From CAINVV01 sp037137375 (GTDB lineage: Bacteria; Bacteroidota; Bacteroidia; Bacteroidales; Prolixibacteraceae), in the NCBI GenBank assembly GCA_037137375.1, contig JBAXKJ010000014.1, positions 62,001 through 126,000 of the forward strand: a stretch of 64,000 nucleotides of DNA. The letters run 5' to 3'. A program made the position numbers and the translations under genes. Below are positions 57,486 to 64,000 of this stretch, one piece after another. The first letter of the stretch is position 1. The number at the start of each line of letters is the position of its first letter. The notes under the pieces were generated by a model. That model did no database searches. It was not told the DNA's origin and was given only the letters and a program-made list of their open reading frames with translations.

Positions 57486-57884
57486 TTAAATCTTTCTGTG
57501 ACTCTTGGTCACGTTAGAACCCACATCCATGTTATCCACTTCTTCTGGTGTGATTCTGAAACTATCATATATAGTGGAACAAATACCCCCGGCAGTTGCT
57601 ATCTCAACATTATTTGACACCGCAGTTATCTCAACACAGCTTCTTATACCCGAGTAAACTGAATCTGCATTTCCAGACCAGATGTCTTTTCGTACACCAA
57701 CATTTTTGTTGGTGGCCTCATCAACCTTAATATTCACCTTTCCCTGCATTACGACCACTATACTTTCCTAGCTTTCAAGTCGATAGAAGTGGTTTTGACC
57801 TTTGGAAAGTTTAATAAGATTGAAATAGCTATAGGGGAGCGTTTCGTTTTGGGTGTTGAATATTGGTGTGTTATTGTTATCGTA
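57486..57884 (-). pseudogene. 5-deoxy-glucuronate isomerase (IolB)-like remnant with in-frame amber stop
   Basis: The minus-strand frame gives NTQNETLPYSYFNLIKLSKG and HFYRLES, then TAG, then ESIVVVMQGKVNIKVDEATN and SVYSGIRSCVEITAVSNNVE. The order (core strand pair, VVxxGKVNVxVD, NVGxRxxxWxG, VYxxxxxxxxxxA) is that of the IolB/KduI cupin family. About 130 of an expected 270 residues are present, and the tail (NMDVGSNVTKSHRKI) ends early. The TAG and missing half mark it as dead. Inositol or sugar-acid catabolism may once have been encoded here. Confidence 0.6.
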
Positions 57885-57928
57885 CTACCTTAGTAATATA
57901 AAGTGTTCCATCATTGAAATATTTTATA

Positions 57929-59197
57929 TTAAATTGATATTCTTTTGATTTTGCCGCCAATGATAAAGAGCGACAGTGTAGCCAAAGGACCTAAAATCCC
58001 AGCAATCAACAATATCGGTGTATATGAGAAGTGATCTACAACCCAACCTGTGCAGAGTACGAAGATCATTGATCCGAAACCTGCTCCCGACTGTCCCATA
58101 CCTGCTACCGATCCTACATATTTCCTCTCGTATATGTCGCTTGGAAGTGTTTGTACATTGTTTACCCAGAATTGAAAGCCGAAGAGTGTCAAACTTATGA
58201 AAAACCACATAGCAATATTCGATTGTGCATTAATTACCAACAGACCCACAGGCAAAAAGAGCGTACCTACTACGATTGCAATTTTTCTTGCGTTGTTGAC
58301 AGAAACTTCATGCCGGATAAGAAATCCGCTGAACCAACCGCCAGCAACACCACCTACGGCAGCAAACAGATATGGTATCCAGGCCAATGAACCTATCTCT
58401 TCCATACTAAATCCTTTCTCGTTTTTAAGGTAAAGCGGCAACCAAACTAAATAGAGCCACCATATTGGGTCACCAAAGAATCGTGCAATTGTGATACCCC
58501 ATAGTTTGCGGGACGCATATAGTTTCCTGGTATTGAAACCTTTATCCTGAGACTTATTGTCGACTAAATTTGCACATTCAATTGGATTTGTAACAATTTG
58601 ATGAGGTGGAGACCGATAGAAAATCAGCCATAAGATTACCCATACAAATCCGAAACTTCCGGTAACAATAAATGTATACTTCCATCCGTATGAGAGCATC
58701 AACCAAATAATCAAAGGAGGTGAAATAACCGAACCAATTGAAGCTCCGGTATTGACAAGTCCCATGGCAAAGGCTCTTGATTTTATAGGAAACCACTCAG
58801 CAACTCCTTTCGTTACACCAGGCCAATGTCCAGACTCTCCGATTCCTAACAGCCCCCTAAAAAAACTTAAACCAACGATACCCTTAGTGGTGGCATGAAG
58901 CATTGCAGCAATAGACCAAACGGTTATTGATGCAGCATAAGCCTTTTTTGTACCTATTTTATCAAACAATCTACCGGCAAAGATTTGAAATATTGAATAG
59001 AGTAAAAGGAACCATGTAGTAATTCCTGCATATTCAAGATTTGTGATTCCTAAGTCTTCTTTGATAACTGGAGCTAGGTAGGAGATAGTTAAACGGTCAA
59101 TATAGCAAATAACAGTTCCTAAGAATAACAGAAACAGTACAATCCAATGCATAAATAAAGAATTGTCTTTGTGCTGGTTTATCCTTTTTAGTTGCAT
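57929..59197 (-). CDS. MFS permease, anion:cation symporter type, second copy
   Basis: A 422-residue, 12-helix transporter. ACS-family signs are DRLTISYLAPVIKEDLGITN in helix 1, AGRLFDKIGTKKAYA in the helix 2-3 loop and RGLLGIGESGHWPGVTKGVA in helix 4, with WFPIKSRAFAMG after it. Known relatives import hexuronates and other sugar acids with protons. Its start lies 22 bases downstream of the LdhA-like dehydrogenase gene, suggesting a two-gene unit that imports and reduces or oxidises a hydroxy- or keto-acid. It resembles the permease at 13733 in family but not in close sequence. Confidence 0.87.
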   Translation of the reverse strand: MQLKRINQHKDNSLFMHWIVLFLLFLGTVICYIDRLTISYLAPVIKEDLGITNLEYAGITTWFLLLYSIFQIFAGRLFDKIGTKKAYAASITVWSIAAMLHATTKGIVGLSFFRGLLGIGESGHWPGVTKGVAEWFPIKSRAFAMGLVNTGASIGSVISPPLIIWLMLSYGWKYTFIVTGSFGFVWVILWLIFYRSPPHQIVTNPIECANLVDNKSQDKGFNTRKLYASRKLWGITIARFFGDPIWWLYLVWLPLYLKNEKGFSMEEIGSLAWIPYLFAAVGGVAGGWFSGFLIRHEVSVNNARKIAIVVGTLFLPVGLLVINAQSNIAMWFFISLTLFGFQFWVNNVQTLPSDIYERKYVGSVAGMGQSGAGFGSMIFVLCTGWVVDHFSYTPILLIAGILGPLATLSLFIIGGKIKRISI

Positions 59198-59219
59198 TTT
59201 TGTTTTTATTTGTGTCTGA

Positions 59220-60206
59220 TTACATCTCGTTTCCTGAGTTTGTACCGTTTTCCCAACAGTTTACATTTGTCAGGCAGGCTCTGGCAATATCCTCCATTGC
59301 CTGATCTGTAAGTGAAGCCTGGTGAGAAGTTATCAGTACATTTTCGAATGATAGTAGTCTTTCAAGCGTACCGTCCAAAGCCTCAGCAAGAGACCAGTCT
59401 GAGAAGAAATATTCACGCTCATTCTCATAAACATCTGAGCCATAGAAGGCAACTTTACAACAATCTATACTCTCTATGAGGTCAATTGTTTTAACGATAC
59501 CTCCGCGAGCTGTATTTAGAATTACCACTCCGTCCTTCATTGCTGAGAGACTCTCCCTACAGATCATGTGCGTGGTCTGATCGTTCAGTGGAGCGTGAAT
59601 AGTCAATATATCGGCTCTTTTGTAAAGTTCATCTACGCTATCAACATATTCTAAATTGTAAGCATCTACCAAGAATGGGTAGCGAACAGGATCGTAGGCA
59701 ATGACCTTGCAGCCAAAACCTGTGAGTATCTTTACTACAACAGATCCTATCTTGCCGACTCCTATCACTCCTACTACCTTCAGGTGCAAATCAAAACCCA
59801 TGAGATTTTCCAATCTGAAATCCCATTTGATATTGCGATTGTATGCCTTGTGAATCGAGCGATTGAGAGTCATTAGAAGGGCGATAGTATGCTCTGCCAC
59901 TGAATATGGCGAATAGTCGGGTACACGTCCTACAATCATTCCCAACTCCTTTGCTAAATTGTAATCTATGTGATCATAACCCTTTGACCTGGTTGATATA
60001 TAATGTATACCCTTTGCATTCAGTTGCCTGACAACATTTGAGGAGCAGTCGTCATTAGGAAAAATAAATATAGCGTCATATCCCTTCGAAAGTGATGCCG
60101 TTTGTAAGGTTAGCGGCTCATAGATAAAGGATATGTCATGATGATCATTGAGCTTTTCAAAAAATGGCTTCTCAAAATCACGTGTGCTGTAAAATAGAAT
60201 TTTCAT
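59220..60206 (-). CDS. D-2-hydroxyacid dehydrogenase, LdhA-like
   Basis: A 328-residue NAD-dependent dehydrogenase closely following the D-lactate dehydrogenase pattern: MKILFYSTRDFEKPFFEKLN, RSKGYDHIDYNLAKELGM, YSVAEHTIALLMTLNRSIHK, the Rossmann loop GVGKIG at 149-154 and the catalytic set Arg234 (NTARGG), Glu263 (YENERE) and His295 (TSHQAS). All three catalytic residues are present. True fermentative LdhA is possible, but the link with an ACS permease suggests a sugar-derived acid. It has no leader peptide and is cytoplasmic. Confidence 0.87.
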   Translation of the reverse strand: MKILFYSTRDFEKPFFEKLNDHHDISFIYEPLTLQTASLSKGYDAIFIFPNDDCSSNVVRQLNAKGIHYISTRSKGYDHIDYNLAKELGMIVGRVPDYSPYSVAEHTIALLMTLNRSIHKAYNRNIKWDFRLENLMGFDLHLKVVGVIGVGKIGSVVVKILTGFGCKVIAYDPVRYPFLVDAYNLEYVDSVDELYKRADILTIHAPLNDQTTHMICRESLSAMKDGVVILNTARGGIVKTIDLIESIDCCKVAFYGSDVYENEREYFFSDWSLAEALDGTLERLLSFENVLITSHQASLTDQAMEDIARACLTNVNCWENGTNSGNEM

Positions 60207-60522
60207 GGTGTTTAATATTACCTACTTTATGGTGCTTCCCAATTGATTGAATATGTAGAACGACAGATTGCAAGTTTAAAGTTGCTTTACTCACCTTTCC
60301 TTATTCTCAAAAATGACATAATATCAGACTAATAGAATATGAGTTATCAGCACTAAATGAGAATAATACATGATCCGGAATGACATCCTTTTAGTAATGG
60401 GATATAGCCTTTGATAAACTCTCAATTGAAAAGTGTACTGGTATTTCGGTTAGAAAAAAAACCTTGTGACAAAATAATACTTAATAAAGTAATAGATGAA
60501 ATGCAGAAAAATACCCCGTATT
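60207..60522. other. Gene-free upstream region of the dehydrogenase-permease unit
   Basis: About 316 AT-rich bases without a convincing frame, RNA gene or hairpin-plus-T-run. It must contain the promoter of the minus-strand unit starting at 60206, but no TAnnTTTG box is seen on that strand. Confidence 0.4.
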
Positions 60523-61476
60523 TTATTGAATTATCCGGACGGCCTTGATTCCTTCTTTCCACCAATCCTGAAGCGGTCCCCGGTTTAGGCTTTTCAGGGC
60601 ATTGCCACGGTTCGCTTTATTTAGGTTAATAATTGAAGAAATAATTTCATCGCCGAAGATGGAAGCCTCTTTGATGATGTTTCCGTCAGGGGCAATAATG
60701 CGGCTTTGCCCGTGAGAACCAGTAGCATCTTGATTGGCTGGTGCATTAGCATGTACGATATATACAGTGTTCTCAACTGCCCGCGCTTGTATCTGAGCAC
60801 GATAGGGATTGATCTTGTCTTCCTCCTTCACACCTGATTCATGTGAGATGTAGAAAATGACCTTAGCTCCTGCAAGTACAGGCAAACGTACCAACTCGGG
60901 ATAACGTTCGTCGTGACAAATGATGATGGAACAAAGTACACCATCGATCTTGAACACAGATAAATGGTCACCTGGATCCGGCCAACTCTCTGCAAGTTGA
61001 TTCTTATGATATCGCTCTATTACCTTACCTTGGGGCGATATCACTGCAGCGGAATTGAAAAGTTTCTGACCGTCGCGATATGGCATTCCGACAATTGCAT
61101 AAATCAATGATTCACGACAAGCTTCTGCAACTTGCTTTTCGGCCTGGTTAATTTGTTCGGCGGTAAGTTTTTTAATCACATTTTCGTTATATCCCGTAAG
61201 TGCACATTCAGGAAAAGCAGCAACGTGAATACCTTTGGCAGCACAATCCTTAATAAAGCCCTTTATGCGGGCAACATTGTCCTGCAAATTATCGGAGGAA
61301 TGCATCTGCACCGAAGCGACGATGAGGATTTTGGATAATGTGTCATCAGCGAAAGATGCTGAATATTTCGTAATCATGGGTCTCTCCTGACCGTTTGGTA
61401 TGCCATGAGATAGTAGTGACGCCCAAAGCAATATTCCGATCATAACGACACCTATTCTGACCATTTTATGAATCAT
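60523..61476 (-). CDS. Secreted carbon-nitrogen hydrolase (nitrilase superfamily)
   Basis: A 317-residue protein with the full catalytic triad of the superfamily: Glu90 in AAFPECALTGY, Lys158 in RYHKNQL and Cys187 in IIICHDERYPEL. Uniquely for its neighbourhood it starts with a membrane-targeting leader (VRIGVVMIGILLWASLLS), so it is probably exported or anchored. Members hydrolyse nitriles, amides or ureido groups; no specific branch is recognised. It follows the DUF4038 hydrolase gene by 70 bases and could remove an amide or N-acyl group from a glycan or peptide fragment, but that is only context. Confidence 0.82.
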   Translation of the reverse strand: MIHKMVRIGVVMIGILLWASLLSHGIPNGQERPMITKYSASFADDTLSKILIVASVQMHSSDNLQDNVARIKGFIKDCAAKGIHVAAFPECALTGYNENVIKKLTAEQINQAEKQVAEACRESLIYAIVGMPYRDGQKLFNSAAVISPQGKVIERYHKNQLAESWPDPGDHLSVFKIDGVLCSIIICHDERYPELVRLPVLAGAKVIFYISHESGVKEEDKINPYRAQIQARAVENTVYIVHANAPANQDATGSHGQSRIIAPDGNIIKEASIFGDEIISSIINLNKANRGNALKSLNRGPLQDWWKEGIKAVRIIQ

Positions 61477-61546
61477 TTTTTTTTCGCATAATCAATTTTT
61501 CTTTTATGTTTCTCATTTTTATTTTGTCTATTGTTTAATCTCACTT

Positions 61547-63118
61547 TCATTTAGTTGCTCTCCCACTATGGACCAGAAGTACCCAATCGTCATCTGTAGG
61601 TGCAATCAAGATGTTTTTGTCCTTATGTAAGGCCGGACAATTCCGCCATTTGCCTGTTCGGGGATCGAACCATCTGGCATTGATACGGTTAGTATTTATG
61701 CTGCCGAGGTCAATCTTGGCTGTTCCTCCCTGAGGGAGGTAAAAGACGTAGGTTTCTGGCAGCTTTGCGAGGCAAAAGCCCTGGTTGATCAGGCTGTCGT
61801 TCGGCTTCATGTCATTAAAAGGAAGTGACTCGAAAAACGACTTCAGGTACTTAAGTTGGACTGCTGCCTTCCCTGGTCCTGGAATACCCATGTAGTAATA
61901 ACTTATACCATTGCTACAATCACCATATGTCGCGTAGCCACCTGCCATTGCGATAGCCCAATGGCAACGTCTGACCCATTTGCTGTTCATACCATGTCCA
62001 ACAGGCTTGTCTTTACTTCCCTCATAGCCATATTCCTCATTTATATAAGGTTTCGGGACTGTCCAATAATTCAAAACCCAGTCGTGCACTTTCTGAACTT
62101 CACCATATTGCTGGGTAATGATAAAGTCAGCCCATTTTGAATCGCTGTAAAAAAAATCAGCATAGGCGTGGGCAGATGCGAGACGATGATATGGATCAAC
62201 TTCCCTGACAAATGATCCCATCGTATTGCCCCAGGCAGTATCACGGTATTCATTGTGTTCGTTGCCAAGATCCCACCAGACGTTGTCGAAGGCAGCAAGA
62301 CGGGCGACAGCATAGCGATAAAGACGGTACTCGTCCTTTGTAAGTATTCCCAATTCTTTTGGCAGGTCTTGTTTCTCAATAATAATGATACAGGTAGCGA
62401 TTATGCCGCGGTTTCGCATCAATTTAACGGCGCGGTCAACACGCTGCCAGTAAGTAACATTAAAACGTTCAAAGTTGTATTGGTGAGGCTGTCCAAGCCA
62501 TGCAGGCAAAGGATTTGCTCGTCCTGGGAGGGTGCCATAATTGTCAGATTTTGCGGGCGGGTATCCTGTGATAAGGAATCGTATCTTATTGAATCCATTC
62601 TTCTGGCAATAATCAATTGTAGATTCAATTTGTGCATCGTCATTTGAAGGGTCAAGTAAATGATAAGCGGTATAGCCAAGGTGGTAAAAAGGTTGCTTCG
62701 AGCCTTCATAAATAAAATGTTTGGGTCGAACGGGATCAACGATAACGGGACCATGTCTGTTGGATGATTTACTTTGCAGTGTCCCGGTAAAGCTGCGGTT
62801 AAGCCCACTGCCCTTCAATGTCAATTCATAATGATAACTGACGTTGGCCATTTCCGGTGAAAAACGCAGTCGAAAGACACTTCCGTCCTGCGAATCTGCA
62901 AAGCCGATCACACGAATTGAAGTGTTATTGGAAGTGAATACTCCGGTAAGTTCCACATCGGTGAAAGGATTCAAAATGGATGGTTCCTTCACCCGAACGA
63001 CAAACTCCGCGATATCAAAACGGGAAACTCTGTCAGGAGTCTCCAATATAATATTTGATTGTGCTGATAATGAGGTTATTATTAATAAATAGAAAATGAC
63101 GACTAGGATTTTTTTCAT
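61547..63118 (-). CDS. DUF5060/DUF4038 glycoside hydrolase, apiosidase-like
   Basis: A 523-residue secreted protein (signal MKKILVVIFYLLIITSLSAQ). An N-terminal DUF5060 beta-sandwich (VSRFDIAEFVVRVKEPSILN) is followed by a DUF4038 TIM barrel (KHFIYEGSKQPFYHLGYTAY). Likely catalytic acids are Glu in WDLGNEHNEYRD (acid/base) and Glu in YINEEYGYEG (nucleophile). A short C-terminal beta domain (GGTAKIDLGSINTNRINARW) has the DUF5605-like look. Related DUF4038 enzymes (GH140) cleave apiose from rhamnogalacturonan II; other members act on different sugars, so the substrate is open. It starts 21 bases after the PmoA/DUF6807 gene. Confidence 0.82.
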   Translation of the reverse strand: MKKILVVIFYLLIITSLSAQSNIILETPDRVSRFDIAEFVVRVKEPSILNPFTDVELTGVFTSNNTSIRVIGFADSQDGSVFRLRFSPEMANVSYHYELTLKGSGLNRSFTGTLQSKSSNRHGPVIVDPVRPKHFIYEGSKQPFYHLGYTAYHLLDPSNDDAQIESTIDYCQKNGFNKIRFLITGYPPAKSDNYGTLPGRANPLPAWLGQPHQYNFERFNVTYWQRVDRAVKLMRNRGIIATCIIIIEKQDLPKELGILTKDEYRLYRYAVARLAAFDNVWWDLGNEHNEYRDTAWGNTMGSFVREVDPYHRLASAHAYADFFYSDSKWADFIITQQYGEVQKVHDWVLNYWTVPKPYINEEYGYEGSKDKPVGHGMNSKWVRRCHWAIAMAGGYATYGDCSNGISYYYMGIPGPGKAAVQLKYLKSFFESLPFNDMKPNDSLINQGFCLAKLPETYVFYLPQGGTAKIDLGSINTNRINARWFDPRTGKWRNCPALHKDKNILIAPTDDDWVLLVHSGRATK

Positions 63119-63139
63119 AGTAAAACCCTTTATTAAGTA

Positions 63140-64000
63140 TTAGTATTTCTTTGCAAAATCGCCAGTAAAAGCATTTATTTCTGTATCAGTTAAATGTGTC
63201 CCTGAACTAACAATTACCCGGTATCTGAATGTTGTTGACTTGCCGGCAGGAATAGAGAAATTCAGTTCTTCTTTCCCCTGTGTGAAATCTTTTGCACCCA
63301 ACGGGTTGGCTGCAAAAAGTCCGTATCCCCTTGCATGCCAGTAGGTAGGATAGCTTTGGTTTTTAGGGTGATCACAAACAACTATTGAAATCTTTTCATT
63401 TCCAATGCTTCCAAACAAGTCCATCCATTTTGCGCGGGTACTCCAGACAGCTTCTCCGGTAACACCTTCACTGCTTCTGTAATTACCTGTAACTCCTTCG
63501 TTTGAACTAGCTTTTACTTTTGAAGGTTGGCCTTGTGCATCTAACAAGGCAGCATTTTCTTTCGAAGGTAATTCGAGTTGGCGGGCAACACGAATACCAA
63601 ACATGCCTTCTTTGGTATCTTTAAAAATTACAGTGTTAACAGTAGCAGTTAAAGTCGTAATACGGTCAATTATACGTGTTGAACCATTCGCAATAAAATG
63701 ATATTCAGTTTTTTCTGACAGAAGTTCTTTCCCTGCCGGATCAATCCAACTTTCGTCGGTAATCATGAAACCTTCACCACTTCCTCCCGATAACTTCTCA
63801 ACCTTAATATGTTTTATTTCACCATCGACAGGATTCTTCTTACCTATATTACCCCAGAAATCCAAACCGTTAACACTGCCATAATTTAACCATATACCAA
63901 CATGATGATTGTGGTCACTTCTTTCACCTTCTCTTGGTTTTAAAGGAAATCCGCGGGTTATTTCAGTACCTGTGGAAGTAAAAACAGGATAGAGCACCGG
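63140..64000 (-). CDS. PmoA/DUF6807-family protein, N-terminus beyond the window
   Basis: The minus-strand frame is open to the window edge, so the N-terminal part is missing; 286 residues are present. PVLYPVFTSTGTEITRGFPL, HNHHVGIWLNYGSVNGLDFW and GMFGIRVARQLELP are typical of the DUF6807 (PmoA) family, secreted proteins of unknown activity often found with Gfo/Idh/MocA enzymes. The histidine pair in SDHNHHVGIW may bind metal. Its C-terminus (HLTDTEINAFTGDFAKKY) is what identifies the remnant at 35700-35977 as a relative with its middle deleted. Confidence 0.83.
   Translation of the reverse strand, partial: PVLYPVFTSTGTEITRGFPLKPREGERSDHNHHVGIWLNYGSVNGLDFWGNIGKKNPVDGEIKHIKVEKLSGGSGEGFMITDESWIDPAGKELLSEKTEYHFIANGSTRIIDRITTLTATVNTVIFKDTKEGMFGIRVARQLELPSKENAALLDAQGQPSKVKASSNEGVTGNYRSSEGVTGEAVWSTRAKWMDLFGSIGNEKISIVVCDHPKNQSYPTYWHARGYGLFAANPLGAKDFTQGKEELNFSIPAGKSTTFRYRVIVSSGTHLTDTEINAFTGDFAKKY

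Noticed and set aside
28217..57884. Stop-codon recoding as an explanation for interrupted frames
   Set aside because: TAA, TAG and TGA all occur inside remnants, together with frameshifts and truncations, while all intact genes end normally. Decay explains this better.
1..64000. CRISPR arrays, tRNA or rRNA genes
   Set aside because: No regularly spaced repeats and no tRNA cloverleaf or rRNA-like sequence were noticed on reading; small RNAs cannot be excluded by eye.

Overview
The window comes from a Bacteroidota chromosome, most likely a Bacteroidales/Marinilabiliales-type environmental or gut glycan degrader. The evidence is moderate AT richness, perfect Bacteroidota -7 boxes (TAnnTTTG) at two gene starts, an Oar-like TonB-dependent receptor with a carboxypeptidase-like N-terminal domain, a short-form ProRS, a DUF6132 protein, and a dense set of GH92/GH38/GH2/PL11/GxGYxYP/Gfo-Idh-MocA genes. 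No species can be named from the sequence alone.

Region 1 (1-12.5 kb) is mostly core genome. It holds the 3' end of cysN, an Oar-like TonB-dependent receptor, a FadL/OmpP1-type outer-membrane protein, a strange Gly/Ser/Tyr-rich lipoprotein, then proS and the overlapping pair pepT-tilS on the plus strand, a small DUF6132 membrane protein and a degraded-looking RadC/JAB gene. Two strong intrinsic terminators and a cluster of three related palindromes punctuate it.

Region 2 (12.9-28.1 kb, all minus strand) reads as a mannose-release and mannose-catabolism operon. One GH38 and two GH92 alpha-mannosidases would release mannose outside or in the periplasm. An FHS-type MFS permease could import it, a mutarotase-like DUF4432 protein equilibrate it, a D-lyxose/mannose isomerase convert it to fructose and a PfkB kinase phosphorylate it. 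An ACS-type MFS permease, an Asp/Glu-racemase-like protein and a TIM-barrel isomerase/epimerase complete the set.

Region 3 (28.6-56.6 kb, all minus strand except remnants) is a secreted glycan-degradation region: two GH2 enzymes (one exo-beta-glucosaminidase-like, one beta-mannosidase-like), two paralogous amidohydrolases, two Gfo/Idh/MocA oxidoreductases with twin-arginine leaders, two full GxGYxYP proteins, a GH20b/GH67-like protein, a PL11 rhamnogalacturonan lyase, a double metallo-beta-lactamase-fold protein, a CBM9-like protein and a second GH38. An intact IS5-family element (48139-49600) sits just upstream of one GxGYxYP gene.

Region 4 (56.7-64 kb) holds a graveyard of gene fragments, then an ACS-type permease with an LdhA-like dehydrogenase, a secreted nitrilase-superfamily protein, a DUF5060/DUF4038 apiosidase-like hydrolase and the start-truncated (by the window edge) PmoA/DUF6807 protein.

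Two things stand out. First, more than 50 kb of CAZyme-rich DNA has no SusC/SusD pair and no recognisable regulator; import seems to rely on MFS permeases. Second, the operon junctions are littered with about ten short remnants, at least three of which keep both ends of the ancestral gene or element while the middle is gone (PmoA/DUF6807 at 35.8 kb, transaldolase-like at 25.7 kb, IS5-type at 28.3 kb). Reuse of a 90-bp leader in front of GxGYxYP copies suggests repeated duplication and recombination in the same locus.
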